Shown piece by piece: positions 1 through 9,112 of a stretch of DNA of 64,000 nt. The position numbers and the translations under genes are program-made. The notes beneath the pieces were generated by a model, which saw only the letters and a list, made by a program, of their open reading frames with translations, was not told the origin of the DNA and made no database searches. Source of the DNA: Streptomyces litmocidini (lineage in GTDB: Bacteria; Actinomycetota; Actinomycetes; Streptomycetales; Streptomycetaceae); the NCBI RefSeq assembly GCF_014649755.1, contig NZ_BMTQ01000002.1:572761-636760 (forward strand), written 5' to 3'. Every line of letters starts with the position of its first letter. Position 1 is the stretch's first letter.

Positions 1-2
1 CG

Positions 3-128
3 GCGAAGAAGACGGCCACGAAGACGGCGGCGAAGAAGACCACCGCCGCCAAGAAGACGGCCGCGAAGAAGACCACGACGGCCAGGACGACCGCTGCCAA
101 GAAGACGGCGGCGGCCAAGCCGGAGTAG
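3..128 (+). CDS. topA: DNA topoisomerase I, C-terminal tail (partial)
   Basis: Only the last 41 codons are in the window, ending at TAG 126-128. They encode an almost pure lysine/alanine/threonine tail (repeats such as AKKT and KKTTA). Streptomyces TopA ends in such a basic low-complexity tail, which is thought to bind DNA and raise processivity. No catalytic residue is visible, so the call rests on the tail and on the downstream order tmk-holB-tRNA-Thr. Another lysine-rich protein such as a histone-like HupS tail could look similar. Confidence 0.7.
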   Translation, partial: AKKTATKTAAKKTTAAKKTAAKKTTTARTTAAKKTAAAKPE

Positions 129-155
129 CCCCGGGCGGTTGCCGGAGGGGCGAGC

Positions 156-186
156 GGGAGGGCGGGAGCGGTGCTCCCGCCCTCCC
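156..186 (+). terminator. Hairpin terminator after topA
   Basis: A perfect 14-bp inverted repeat (156-169 with 173-186) with a 3-nt centre lies 28 nt after the topA stop. It is GC-rich and is followed by a short T-containing stretch. It separates topA from tmk. Confidence 0.75.
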
Positions 187-229
187 ACGTTTGTTCGGGC
201 GCGGGCCGCGGGGGGCAAGACCGTCCGGA

Positions 230-235
230 TAGGGT
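230..235 (+). promoter_or_regulatory. -10 element of a probably leaderless tmk promoter
   Basis: TAGGGT lies 6 nt before the ATG at 242, the distance expected when transcription starts at or next to the start codon. No clear -35 or ribosome binding site is seen. Leaderless transcripts are common in Streptomyces. Confidence 0.45.
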
Positions 236-241
236 GGACGG

Positions 242-3200
242 ATGACGCGAGCAGAGCAGCCAGACCGCCTGGGCGATTCCGACGCCGCACTCGTCGCGGA
301 TTCCCGGGAGCGCGCCGTACGCGCCCTCTTGCGCCATCAGCCGTTGCGCAGACTGTGGGGCGCGCACCTGGTCGGCGGCACCGGTGACGCCCTCGCCCTC
401 CTCGTCCTCGTGCTCCTCGGCTATCAGGCGGCCGTCGCCGAGGGCGCGCTCGGAGGGGGTTACCGGGGGGCCGCGTTCGCCGTGGCCGCCGTCGTCGGGG
501 CCCGCCTGCTGGCCTCGGTCCTCTTCGGGGCCGTCCTCCTGGGCCCGCTGACCGCGCTCACCGGGCCCGGCGGTCCGCTCGACCGGCGCTGGACCATGAT
601 CGGTGCCGACGGGGTGCGGATCGCGCTCCTCGTCGTGGCCCCGCTGTGGATCGACTGGGTTCCCGGCAGCGCCCTCTGGTACCTGCTCGGCACCGTCTTC
701 GTGGCCGGTGCGGCCGAGCGGATCTGGACCGTGGGCCACGAGGGCGCCGCGCCCGCGCTGCTGCCCGCCCCTCCCCCGGAGGGCGCCGCCGTGCGGCCGC
801 TGCCCGACCACCTCGGCGCGCTGCGCCGGCTGTCCCAGCGGACCGGCTTCCTCGCCGTCCCCGCCGCGGCCGCCGTGCTGCTCGTCGCCACCCTCGTCGG
901 GAACCTGCTCGGCGCCGGCATCGACTGGTTCACGCTGCACCAGGCGGCCCTCGGCTCGTACGTCTCGGCCGGACTGTTCGCCGCCTCCGTCACCGTCCTG
1001 TACGCGATGGCGCTGCCCGGCGGGCAGACGCCCCGGCCCCGCTCGCCCCTGGAGGGCCTGCGCCGGCCGGCCCGGAAGACCGACGGGGACGAGGGGAAGG
1101 GCCGCACCGGCGCCCTGCCGCTGTTCGTCCTCGCCTCCGCCACCGTCGCCGGGGCGATCGCCGCGGCCGCGTCCCTCGCCGTGCTCCACGCGTACGACCT
1201 GGGCGGCGGGCCCGTCACGTACGCCCTTCTGATCCTGGCGCTCAGCGGCGCCACCGCCGTCGGCATCCGCACCGCGGGCTCCGTCCTGCCGGTCCTGTCC
1301 CGGCGCCGGATGCTGGCCCTCGCCCTCACCGTCACCGGCGTCGCCCTGATCGCGATGGGCCTGGTCCCGGACACGGCGACCGTGCTGTTCCTCGCCGTCC
1401 TCGCCGGGTACGCGGCCGGGGTCGCCGCCAACACCGGCCACACCCTGATCGACCAGGAGACCGAGGAGCCCCGCCGGGCCCGGACCACGGAGCACCTCCA
1501 GGCCACCGCCCGCGTCGCCATGGGCCTCGGCGCGCTCGTCGCCCCGCTGCTCGCCGCCGCGATCGGGCCGCACCGGCTCGCCTCCGGGGAGTTCGTCTTC
1601 GCGCACGGCGGCGCCGCCTTCACGCTCGCCCTCGTCGGCGCCCTGCTGCTCCCGGTCGCCGCGCTCGTCCTCGCGAAGACCGACGACCGGGCGGGCGTTC
1701 CGCTCCGCCGCGACCTGCGCGACGCGCTGCGCGGTTCCGACCCGGCCCAGGCGCCGTCCCCGACCGGTTTCTTCATCGCCCTGGAGGGCGGCGACGGCGC
1801 CGGGAAGTCCACGCAGGTCCAGGCACTCGCCGAGTGGATCCGCGCCAAGGGCCACGAGGTCGTCGTCACCCGCGAGCCGGGGGCCACGCCGATCGGCAAG
1901 CGGCTCCGCTCGATCCTCCTCGACGTGTCGTCGGCGGGGCTCTCGAACCGGGCCGAGGCCCTGCTGTACGCGGCCGACCGCGCCGAGCACGTCGACTCGC
2001 TGGTCCGTCCGGCCCTGGAGCGGGGCGCGGTGGTCCTCTCCGACCGGTACATCGACTCGTCCGTGGCCTACCAGGGCGCGGGCCGCGACCTGTCCCCGAC
2101 GGAGATCGCCCGCATCTCGCGCTGGGCGACCGGCGGCCTCGTCCCGAACCTGACGGTGGTCCTGGACGTCTCGCCGGAGACCGCGCGGGAACGGTTCACC
2201 GAGGCGCCCGACCGGCTGGAGTCCGAGCCGCCGGAGTTCCACGCGCGCGTACGGGCCGGTTTCCTGGCCCTCGCGGCCGCGGACCCCAGCCGTTACCTCG
2301 TCGTCGACGCCGGGCAGGAGCCCGAGGCCGTCACCACCGTCGTGCGCCACCGGCTCGACCGGATGCTGCCGCTCTCCGAGGCCGAGGTGAAGGCCGCGGA
2401 GGAGGCCCGCCGCAAGGCCGAGGAGGAGGCCCGGCGCCTGGCGGAGGAAGAGGCCGCGCGCAAGGCCGAGGAGGAGCGCCTGGAGCGCGAGCGGCAGGAG
2501 CAGCTCGCCAGGCTCCGTGCCGAGGAGGAGGAGCGCAAGCGGCGCGAGGAGGAAGAGGCGCGCCGCCTGGAGGCCGAACGGCAGGCGGAGGAGGCCCGCC
2601 GCAGGGCCGAGGAGGCCAGGCTCGCCGCCGAGGAGGAGCGCCGGCGTCTCGCCGCCGAGGAGAAGGCCCGCCAGGAGGAGCAGGAACGACTCCGCAAGGA
2701 GGCCGAGGAGGAGGCCCGGCTCCGCAAGGAGGCCGAGGAGCGCCGTCTGGAGAAGCAGCGCAAGGCCGAGGAGGCCCTGCTGCGCGCCGAGGAGGCCCGC
2801 CGGAAGGCCGAGGCCGCCGCGGCCGCGAGGGCCGCGGAGGAGGCTGCGGCGAAGGCCGCGGCGGAGAGGCTCGCCGCCGAGGCCACGGCGAAGGCCGCGG
2901 CGGAGCGGGCGGCCGCCGAGCGCGCCGCGGCGGAGCTGGCCGCCGCCGAACGGGCCGAGGCCGCGAAGGCCGCCCGGGAGAAGGCGGCCCGGGAGCGGGA
3001 GGCCGCGGAGAAGGCCGCCGCCGAGCGGACGGCCGCGGCGGAGCGGGCCGCTCGTGGGACGCGGTCGGCGGAGGTGTCGGCGAACGAGGTCACCGTGGCG
3101 ACCCCGATCGTGAATCCGGACGCGCCGACCGTCTCGCCGGACGAGGTCACGGTGGAGACGCCGATCGTGAAGCCGGGGACGGCCGAGCGGCCGGAGGCGG

Positions 3201-3529
3201 AGACCGCCGTCCTGCCGCAGATCCGGGACCCGAGGGCCGCCGACGAGACGGCCGTGCTGCCTCCCGTACGGGACACCCGGGCGTCCGGCCCCGCCGGCCG
3301 GGTGCCGCCGGGCCTCTTCCGCGACGAGCGGAACGAGCGGAACGAGCGGAACGAGCCGCACGGGGCCGACGACCGGACCCGGGAGCTGCCCCAGATCGAC
3401 GAGAACGGACGGCCGCGCCGCCGCTCCGACTGGGCGGAGGAGACCCCGCTCGACGATCTGCCGACCCTCGCGGACGAGCTGTTCGGCCCGCACGAGGACG
3501 AGGACGGGGGACCGCGCCGCCGTCGCTGA
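242..3529 (+). CDS. tmk: Membrane transporter-like / thymidylate kinase fusion with coiled-coil tail
   Basis: The 1095-residue protein has three parts. Residues about 1-490 form an MFS-like membrane domain with roughly a dozen hydrophobic segments. Residues about 510-710 are a complete dTMP kinase (dTMP to dTDP, for DNA synthesis): P-loop GGDGAGKST near 517, TREPG near 545 and the DRYIDSS motif near 600. Residues about 715-945 are an extremely charged Glu/Arg/Ala coiled coil (EEARRKAEEEARR-type repeats). A disordered tail follows, with two EVTV-TPIV repeats and a NERNERNER run. Ordinary bacterial Tmk is about 210 residues. Streptomyces commonly carry this membrane-fused form after topA. The ATG at 242 is chosen from the -10 spacing. 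The kinase call is firm; the roles of the membrane and coiled-coil parts are not known to me. Confidence 0.93.
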   Translation: MTRAEQPDRLGDSDAALVADSRERAVRALLRHQPLRRLWGAHLVGGTGDALALLVLVLLGYQAAVAEGALGGGYRGAAFAVAAVVGARLLASVLFGAVLLGPLTALTGPGGPLDRRWTMIGADGVRIALLVVAPLWIDWVPGSALWYLLGTVFVAGAAERIWTVGHEGAAPALLPAPPPEGAAVRPLPDHLGALRRLSQRTGFLAVPAAAAVLLVATLVGNLLGAGIDWFTLHQAALGSYVSAGLFAASVTVLYAMALPGGQTPRPRSPLEGLRRPARKTDGDEGKGRTGALPLFVLASATVAGAIAAAASLAVLHAYDLGGGPVTYALLILALSGATAVGIRTAGSVLPVLSRRRMLALALTVTGVALIAMGLVPDTATVLFLAVLAGYAAGVAANTGHTLIDQETEEPRRARTTEHLQATARVAMGLGALVAPLLAAAIGPHRLASGEFVFAHGGAAFTLALVGALLLPVAALVLAKTDDRAGVPLRRDLRDALRGSDPAQAPSPTGFFIALEGGDGAGKSTQVQALAEWIRAKGHEVVVTREPGATPIGKRLRSILLDVSSAGLSNRAEALLYAADRAEHVDSLVRPALERGAVVLSDRYIDSSVAYQGAGRDLSPTEIARISRWATGGLVPNLTVVLDVSPETARERFTEAPDRLESEPPEFHARVRAGFLALAAADPSRYLVVDAGQEPEAVTTVVRHRLDRMLPLSEAEVKAAEEARRKAEEEARRLAEEEAARKAEEERLERERQEQLARLRAEEEERKRREEEEARRLEAERQAEEARRRAEEARLAAEEERRRLAAEEKARQEEQERLRKEAEEEARLRKEAEERRLEKQRKAEEALLRAEEARRKAEAAAAARAAEEAAAKAAAERLAAEATAKAAAERAAAERAAAELAAAERAEAAKAAREKAAREREAAEKAAAERTAAAERAARGTRSAEVSANEVTVATPIVNPDAPTVSPDEVTVETPIVKPGTAERPEAETAVLPQIRDPRAADETAVLPPVRDTRASGPAGRVPPGLFRDERNERNERNEPHGADDRTRELPQIDENGRPRRRSDWAEETPLDDLPTLADELFGPHEDEDGGPRRRR

Positions 3530-3535
3530 ACCCCG

Positions 3536-3563
3536 GTGGGGGTGGAGCTGGCTCCACCCCCAC
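3536..3563 (+). terminator. Hairpin terminator after tmk
   Basis: A perfect 13-bp inverted repeat (3536-3548 and 3551-3563) starts 7 nt after the tmk stop, so the following ABC operon probably has its own promoter. Confidence 0.75.
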
Positions 3564-3616
3564 TCCGGCAGCCAGCTCCATACCGCTGTGACCTGCGCTT
3601 TTCTAGCGTGGTCGGC

Positions 3617-4393
3617 ATGATGACGACAGCAGTGACGGAGAACGGCGCCGCCCTCGCCCTGGACGGGGTGAGCCGTACGTACGGAGGTGGGGCGCCGGCG
3701 CTCGACGGGGTCGACCTGGTCGTGCCGCGCGGGCGCTTCGTGGCCGTGATGGGCCGCTCGGGCTCCGGCAAGTCCACCCTGCTGCGCTGCGCGGCCGGGC
3801 TCGAACGGCCGACGGCCGGGCGGGTGCGGATCGGGGGCACCGACCTCGCCACCCTGAAGGCGGCCGGTCTGACCCGGCTCCGGCGGGACCGGATCGGCTT
3901 CGTGTTCCAGTCGCTCAACCTCGTCTCCGCCCTGAACGTGCGGGAGAACGTCACCCTGCCGCTGCTCCTCGCCGGCGCCCGCGAAGGCCGGGCGCTCGAC
4001 GCCCGTGCCCTGGCCGCCCTCGACGCCGTGGGGCTCGCCGACCGGGCCGAGGACCGGCCCGAGGACCTGTCCGGCGGCCAGCGGCAGCGGGTGGCGATCG
4101 CCCGCGCCCTGATCGACGAGCCCGAGGTCGTCTTCGCCGACGAGCCGACCGCCGCCCTCGACCCGGTCACGGCGGCCGGGGTCCTCGCCCTGCTGCGGCG
4201 CGCGGTCGACGAGCGGGGGCGCACGGTCGTCCTCGTCACCCACGACCCGGTGGCCGCCACCTGGGCCGACGAGGCCGTCTTCCTGGACCGGGGCCGGATC
4301 GTCGCCCGCCTCGACCGCCCGGACGAGGCGGGCGTACGGGAGGCGCTCGGCGCCCGCTCCGTGGCCGTCCGTCACCCGGCGGTGGCGCGATGA
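3617..4393 (+). CDS. ABC transporter ATP-binding protein (LolD/MacB-like exporter)
   Basis: The 258-residue ATPase is complete: Walker A GRSGSGKST near residue 50, Q-loop (FVFQSLN), signature LSGGQRQR, Walker B VVFADEPT and the switch histidine in VTHD. It powers the FtsX-type permease whose gene overlaps its stop by 4 nt (ATGA). The start is ATG 3617, or the adjacent ATG 3620. An upstream in-frame ATG at 3536 lies inside the tmk terminator and is rejected. A TAGCGT -10-like box at 3604-3609 suggests a leaderless or near-leaderless mRNA. Such pairs next to a two-component system often export or sense cell-envelope antibiotics; that role is inferred. Confidence 0.92.
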   Translation: MMTTAVTENGAALALDGVSRTYGGGAPALDGVDLVVPRGRFVAVMGRSGSGKSTLLRCAAGLERPTAGRVRIGGTDLATLKAAGLTRLRRDRIGFVFQSLNLVSALNVRENVTLPLLLAGAREGRALDARALAALDAVGLADRAEDRPEDLSGGQRQRVAIARALIDEPEVVFADEPTAALDPVTAAGVLALLRRAVDERGRTVVLVTHDPVAATWADEAVFLDRGRIVARLDRPDEAGVREALGARSVAVRHPAVAR

Positions 4394-6816
4394 GCCGCCC
4401 CGGGAACCCCGCCGTGCGGCTGCTCGCCGCCCGGTCGCTGCGGGCCCACCGCAAGGCGTGGGCCGCCGTGTTCGCGGCCGTCGCCGTCACCACCGCGCTG
4501 CTCGGCGCCCTGGCCCTCGCGCTGGGTTCCACCGGACTGGGCCACGCGCGCGTGGAGCGGTACGCCGCCGCACCCGTCGTCGTCGCCGGCGACCAGGAGG
4601 TCCGCTGGACGGTCACGCCGTGGGGCGGCGAGCCGACGACCGGGACGGCGGGCCTGACCGAGCGGGTACGGGTCCCCGAGGCGGCCGTCGCCGTCCTGCG
4701 GGCCGTGCCGGGAGTACGGGAAGCGGTTCCGGACGACACCTTCGTCGTACGGGAGGGGGACGCGGGCCGCGCGGGTGCGGCCACGCGCGCGTACACCGGG
4801 CGTTCCTGGGAGGCGGCCCGGCTCGCCCCGTACCGGCTGCTCGACGGGCGGGGGCCCCGGAGCGCCGGGGAGACCGTCGTGGGGGCCGGTCTCGGTGCGG
4901 CCGTCGGGGACACCGTGGCCGGTCGCCGGGTCGTCGGCGTCGCCGAGGGGCCGGCCGCGCTCTACGTCACGGCGGGGGAGGCGCGGCGGCTCGCCGGGCA
5001 CCCCGGTGCCGTCGACGCCGTCGGAGTCCTCGCCGAGCCCGGCGTACCGGTGGACACCCTCCACGCGCGCGTACGGGCCGCCCTGGACGCCGCCGGACTG
5101 GAGGACACCGCCGCGGGGCAGCCGCTCCGGGCGCTGACCGGGGACGGCCGGGGCGGCGTCGAGCACCTCGGCGCGCCGCCCGCGCGCATGGAGCTCCTCC
5201 AGCTCCTCGCGGCCGTCTCCGGGACCCTCGTCCTGGTCGCCGTCCTCGTCCTCGCCTCGCTCGTCGCGCAGGCCCTCCAGCAGCGTGCGGCCGAGCGGGA
5301 GCTGCTGCTCTCGGTCGGCGCGACGCCCCGTCAGGTGCGGGGTGCGGCGGGCCGGGAGGTGACCCGGGTGGCGGGTGCGGCGGCGCTGCTCGGCGCCCTC
5401 GTGTCCGTACCGGTCTTCCCGGCGCTGTGGTCGGCGCTGCGGGCCCGTGCCGGAGTCGTGCCGGAAGGGCTCGAACTCCCCACTCCGCCGTGGCTGTTCG
5501 CCGTCGTCCTGGTCGTCGCCGCCCTCGTGGTGGGCATCACCCGGCTCGTGGTCCTCCTCGCGGCCCGCCGGCCGGGCCGCGCGGGGAAGGGCCGCGCCCG
5601 CCGTGTCGCCGGGCTCGTGCTGCTCGTCCTGGGCGCGGGCTCGTCCGGTACGGCCGCGATCCAGGGCGGCGACGCGGCCGCCGCGGCCGCCGGGGCGGCC
5701 ACGGTGACGCTGGTCGCCGGGTGCGCGCTGCTCGGGCCGTGGATCGCGCGGGCCGCGATGACGGCCCTGGACAGGCCGTTCCGGTGGTTCGGCGGCGCGC
5801 CGGGGCGGCTCACCGCGGCCGGTGCCGCCGCGCACTCGCGCCGCCTCGGGGCCGCGCTCGTCCCCGTCGTCCTGGTCACCTCCTTCGCCCTCGTGCAGCT
5901 CTCGGCCGGCGCCACCATGGAGCGGGCCGCCGCCGCGCAGGCCCGGGCCGCGACCACCGCCGGCCTCGCCTTCACCGGCACCACGGCGGAGCGGGTGCGC
6001 GAGCTCCCGGGGGTGGAGGCGGCCACGGACGTGCTGCGGTCGACCGTGGTCCTGGCCCGCACCGAGGCCGGCGCGCCGCGCCTGGACCGGCTCCCGGTCC
6101 TCGGCGTGGACGCCGACGGGCTGGCGGGCACGCTCGACCCCGGCGTCGTCGCGGGCGACCTGGCCGGACTCGCCGCCGCGGGCACGGTCGCGGTCGGCGC
6201 GGACACGGCCGGGTCCCTCGGGGCGAAGCCCGGTTCGACGGTGGAGCTGCGGCTCGGCGACGGGACGCCGAAGCGGCTGCGGGTGGTCGCGGTGTACGAA
6301 CGCTCGCTCGCCCTCGGCGAGTTCCTCCTGCCGAAGGGCGAACTGGCCCCGCACATGAGCGATCCGTACCCCGCGCGCGTCCTGGCGGCGGGACCCGCGG
6401 GCGCCTCCCCCGTCGCGCCCGAGGCGGTGACGCCGCCCGGCGCCGAGCTGAACGGGATCGTCTCCGGCGGGATCGTCGCGGCGATCGGCGGGCTCACGGT
6501 CCTCTCCGTCCTGAGCACCCTCGCCCTGATCGGCGCCGGGCGGCGCGGCGAACTGGGACTGCTCCGCCAGGTCGGCGCCTCGGCGGGCCAGCTGCGCCGG
6601 ATGCTCGGCCTGGAGGCGGGGTTCCTGACCGCGACGGGCCTCCTCGTCGGGCTCGTGGTGGGCGCGCTGCCGCTGACCGCCTTCGCCTGGGCGCTCACCG
6701 GCGGCCTGCCGTACCTGCCGCCCGCGCAGGCGGGCGCGATCGCGGGAGTCGTCCTGGTCACGGTGGTGGCGGGCGTGTTCCTGCCGGTCTCCCGGACGAC
6801 GGCGTCCCGGCACTGA
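4390..6816 (+). CDS. ABC transporter permease, FtsX/MacB-like
   Basis: The 808-residue membrane protein has an N-terminal membrane anchor (residues about 15-40), a large extracytoplasmic domain, then blocks of membrane segments around residues 270-470 and again in the last 130 residues, with a second extracellular domain between. This duplicated FtsX layout is typical of actinobacterial exporters that work with a LolD-type ATPase. The start codon overlaps the ATPase stop (ATGA), so the two are translationally coupled. The substrate is unknown. The neighbouring convergent sensor/regulator pair suggests an envelope-stress or peptide-antibiotic role, which is inference. Confidence 0.9.
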   Translation: MSRPGNPAVRLLAARSLRAHRKAWAAVFAAVAVTTALLGALALALGSTGLGHARVERYAAAPVVVAGDQEVRWTVTPWGGEPTTGTAGLTERVRVPEAAVAVLRAVPGVREAVPDDTFVVREGDAGRAGAATRAYTGRSWEAARLAPYRLLDGRGPRSAGETVVGAGLGAAVGDTVAGRRVVGVAEGPAALYVTAGEARRLAGHPGAVDAVGVLAEPGVPVDTLHARVRAALDAAGLEDTAAGQPLRALTGDGRGGVEHLGAPPARMELLQLLAAVSGTLVLVAVLVLASLVAQALQQRAAERELLLSVGATPRQVRGAAGREVTRVAGAAALLGALVSVPVFPALWSALRARAGVVPEGLELPTPPWLFAVVLVVAALVVGITRLVVLLAARRPGRAGKGRARRVAGLVLLVLGAGSSGTAAIQGGDAAAAAAGAATVTLVAGCALLGPWIARAAMTALDRPFRWFGGAPGRLTAAGAAAHSRRLGAALVPVVLVTSFALVQLSAGATMERAAAAQARAATTAGLAFTGTTAERVRELPGVEAATDVLRSTVVLARTEAGAPRLDRLPVLGVDADGLAGTLDPGVVAGDLAGLAAAGTVAVGADTAGSLGAKPGSTVELRLGDGTPKRLRVVAVYERSLALGEFLLPKGELAPHMSDPYPARVLAAGPAGASPVAPEAVTPPGAELNGIVSGGIVAAIGGLTVLSVLSTLALIGAGRRGELGLLRQVGASAGQLRRMLGLEAGFLTATGLLVGLVVGALPLTAFAWALTGGLPYLPPAQAGAIAGVVLVTVVAGVFLPVSRTTASRH

Positions 6817-6826
6817 GGAGGCGCGT

Positions 6827-6889
6827 CCGGGTGTTTTCCGGGCGTGACCGGGTGTTTCCCAGGTGTGGCCGGGTGTTTCCTAGGCGTTG
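6827..6889. repeat. 21-bp tandem repeat, three copies
   Basis: Three near-identical 21-bp units begin with CCGGGTGTTT at 6827, 6848 and 6869. They fill the gap between the convergent permease and response-regulator genes, and the third unit overlaps the last regulator codons and stop. No strong terminator hairpin is seen in the gap. Confidence 0.8.
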
Positions 6890-7524
6890 AGGTACGCCAG
6901 GACGGCGAGGACCCGGCGGTGGCCGCCGCTGTCGGTCGGCGGCAGGCCGAGCTTCAGGAAGACGTTCCCGATGTGCTTGTGCACGGCCCGCTCGGTGACC
7001 ACCATCGAGCGGGCGATCGTGCCGTTGTCGTGGCCCTGCGCCATCAGCTCCAGGACCTCGCGCTCGCGGGGCGTGAGGGAGTCCAGCGGGTCGTCGCGGC
7101 GACGGGCCATCAGTTCGGTGACGACCTCCGGGTCCAGGGCCGTACCGCCGGCCGCGACCCGTTCCAGGGCGTCCAGGAACTCGTCGACCCGGCCCACCCG
7201 GTCCTTCAGGAGGTAGCCGACGCCCCGCGCGCCCCCGCCCAGGAGCTCGGCCGCGTACGTCTCCTCCACGTACTGCGAGAGCACGAGCACCGGCAGCTCC
7301 GGGAGCCGCTCGCGGGCCGCGAGCGCCGCCCGCAGCCCCTCGTCGCGGAAGCCGGGCGGCAGCCGCACGTCGAGGACGGCCACGTCCGGCCGGTGTTCCA
7401 GGAGCAGCGGCAGGATCTCGGGGCCGGTGGCCGCGACCCCCGCGACCTCGTGGCCGGACGAGGTCAGCAGCAGCACCAGGCCCTCCCTGAGGAGGGCGTT
7501 GTCCTCGGCGATCACCACACGCAC
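6880..7524 (-). CDS. LuxR/NarL-family response regulator
   Basis: The 214-residue protein has a receiver domain (residues about 1-120; acidic pocket ED near residue 8, phospho-acceptor Asp in VAVLDVRLP near 52, conserved Lys in LLKDRV) and a C-terminal LuxR helix-turn-helix (SLTPREREVLELMAQG and the TERAVHKHIGNVF recognition helix). It should bind DNA once phosphorylated by the sensor kinase encoded just upstream. The GTG start at 7524 lies 13 nt inside the kinase gene, so translation is coupled. The genes converge on the ABC exporter, a likely target, although no shared operator was identified. Confidence 0.93.
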   Translation of the reverse strand: MRVVIAEDNALLREGLVLLLTSSGHEVAGVAATGPEILPLLLEHRPDVAVLDVRLPPGFRDEGLRAALAARERLPELPVLVLSQYVEETYAAELLGGGARGVGYLLKDRVGRVDEFLDALERVAAGGTALDPEVVTELMARRRDDPLDSLTPREREVLELMAQGHDNGTIARSMVVTERAVHKHIGNVFLKLGLPPTDSGGHRRVLAVLAYLNA

Positions 7525-8696
7525 GGAAGCTCCACTTCGATCACGGTCGGGCCCCCGGAGGGGCTGGTCAACCGTACGGTGCCGTCGAGGGCGGCGACCC
7601 GGCGGCGCATGCCCGTCAGGCCGGAGCCGCCGCTCTCGCCCGCCTCGGCCCCACCGCGGCCCTCGTCCCGCACGCGCACGCGCAGGGCGGCCGGTTCACG
7701 GGCCAGGGAGACGGAGGCGCGGGCGGCGCCGCTGTGCTTGGCGGCGTTCGTGAGCGCCTCGGCGACCACGAAGTACGCGGCGGCCTCCACGGCGGCCGGG
7801 GCGCGGGGGCCGTCCTGGTCGTGGTCGCCGAGGCCGGTCACCGAGACCGCCGCCTCCAGGCCGCTGCTCGCGGCGAGGGCCCGTACCGCTCCGGTCAGGC
7901 CGCGGTCGGTGAGGATCGGCGGGTGGATGCCGCGCACCACGTGCCGCAGCTCGGCCAGCGCCTCCTCGGCCTGCGTCTGGGCGTCGTCGAGGAGCCTGCG
8001 GGCGGTCGCGGGATCGGAGTCGTACGCGCGCCGGGCGAGCCCGATCCGCATGGACAGCGCCACCAGACGGGCCTGTGCGCCGTCGTGGAGGTCGCGCTCG
8101 ATCCGGCGCAGCTCGGCGCCGTGCGCGGCGATCGCGCCCGCCCGGGTGGCCGTGAGCTGTTCGATCCGGGCGGCGAGGGCGGCGTCCCGGGCGGCCGACG
8201 GGCTCGGCGTGAGCAGCGTGCGCGACCAGTCCGCCGCCAGGCCGGCGAGCCGTCCGACCAGCGGCAGGGCCACCGGCCGCCGCCCCGCGAGCCCGGTCCT
8301 CACGCCGTCGACCAGCAGCGCGGGCGTCCAGAGGAGCAGCGAGAGGTACCAGAGCACCAGGCCGTAGAGCAGCTGCGCGGCGGCCCAGACCAGGTCCTGC
8401 CGGGTGCCCGGGTCGCCGACCGCGGTCCGCACGCGCGCGGGGAGGGGCCCTTCGAGCGGCAGGTACGCCTCGGGGACGGGTGCCCCGGTCCACGCGGCCG
8501 TGCGGCGCCGCTCCCAGCCGGCGAGCCGGCGCAGCAGCAGCACGCTCTCGGGGAGGACGCCGGCGCCGATGACCGTGAGGGTGACGACGGAGGTGAAGAG
8601 GGCGACGCCCGCCATCAGGCAGCAGAGGAGGGAGACCGCGGCCCCGACCGTGAGGTGGAGACACGCCCGGGCCGCTTCCTTGATCGCCTCACGCAT
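7512..8696 (-). CDS. Sensor histidine kinase (HisKA_3 type)
   Basis: The 394-residue kinase has an N-terminal membrane region with hydrophobic stretches in the first 70 residues and again near 120-150. The phospho-acceptor histidine lies in the dimerisation motif RDLHDGAQARL, and the C-terminal HATPase has N-box and G-box features (EALTNAAKHS, DEGRGG, GLTGMRRRV). This is the NarX/DesK type that pairs with LuxR-type regulators, here the next gene. ATG 8696 is preferred; an upstream in-frame start would add 53 Arg/Pro-rich residues over the divergent promoter region. The signal is unknown, possibly envelope stress. Confidence 0.92.
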   Translation of the reverse strand: MREAIKEAARACLHLTVGAAVSLLCCLMAGVALFTSVVTLTVIGAGVLPESVLLLRRLAGWERRRTAAWTGAPVPEAYLPLEGPLPARVRTAVGDPGTRQDLVWAAAQLLYGLVLWYLSLLLWTPALLVDGVRTGLAGRRPVALPLVGRLAGLAADWSRTLLTPSPSAARDAALAARIEQLTATRAGAIAAHGAELRRIERDLHDGAQARLVALSMRIGLARRAYDSDPATARRLLDDAQTQAEEALAELRHVVRGIHPPILTDRGLTGAVRALAASSGLEAAVSVTGLGDHDQDGPRAPAAVEAAAYFVVAEALTNAAKHSGAARASVSLAREPAALRVRVRDEGRGGAEAGESGGSGLTGMRRRVAALDGTVRLTSPSGGPTVIEVELPCVW

Positions 8697-8858
8697 GGAG
8701 CCAGGGTAGGCGGCGGTCCCGGAGGAGACGGTGGAGCGGGCTACACCATCGCTCCGGGGGCGGGCACGGCTGCGCGGAGGGCGGGGCGGGGACCAGGATC
8801 GGAGAGCCGCCGGGACCCCGACGGCGAACTCCCGGAAACCGCCCCACGGAGGCATCCC

Positions 8859-9032
8859 ATGCGCGCCCTTCTCTGGCTCCTGCTCACCGCGAGCGTCCTG
8901 GCCAACGTCTTCGTCGGCACCTTCTCCGACTGGACCGGCGCCCTCCGGATCGTCGGAAGCGTCGGCACCGGGGTGGTCCTGCTCGGTTCCGCGGTCGGCC
9001 TGTGGCTGACGAGGCCGCGCGGCGAGGCCTGA
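8859..9032 (+). CDS. Small two-segment membrane protein, hypothetical
   Basis: A 57-residue protein starts at ATG 8859 behind a good ribosome binding site (GGAGG at about 8848). It has two hydrophobic segments (residues about 3-20 and 30-51) joined by a short FSDWTG loop, and ends in RPRGEA. I do not recognise a family. High third-position GC and the ribosome binding site support translation. It lies divergent to the sensor kinase gene and ahead of holB. Confidence 0.65.
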   Translation: MRALLWLLLTASVLANVFVGTFSDWTGALRIVGSVGTGVVLLGSAVGLWLTRPRGEA

Positions 9033-9112
9033 GGGGAGGGGTTCTCCCCGGGCCGGTGGGGACTGTCAGAGCGCTGCCCCACAATGGAGGGCGTACCTGA
9101 GGAGGGGCAGAC

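Noticed and set aside
2293..4260. Long minus-strand frame opposite tmk and the ABC ATPase
   Set aside because: It is the mirror of high-GC coding DNA. Its Ser/Arg-rich product is typical of antisense frames, and the plus-strand genes have clear domains.
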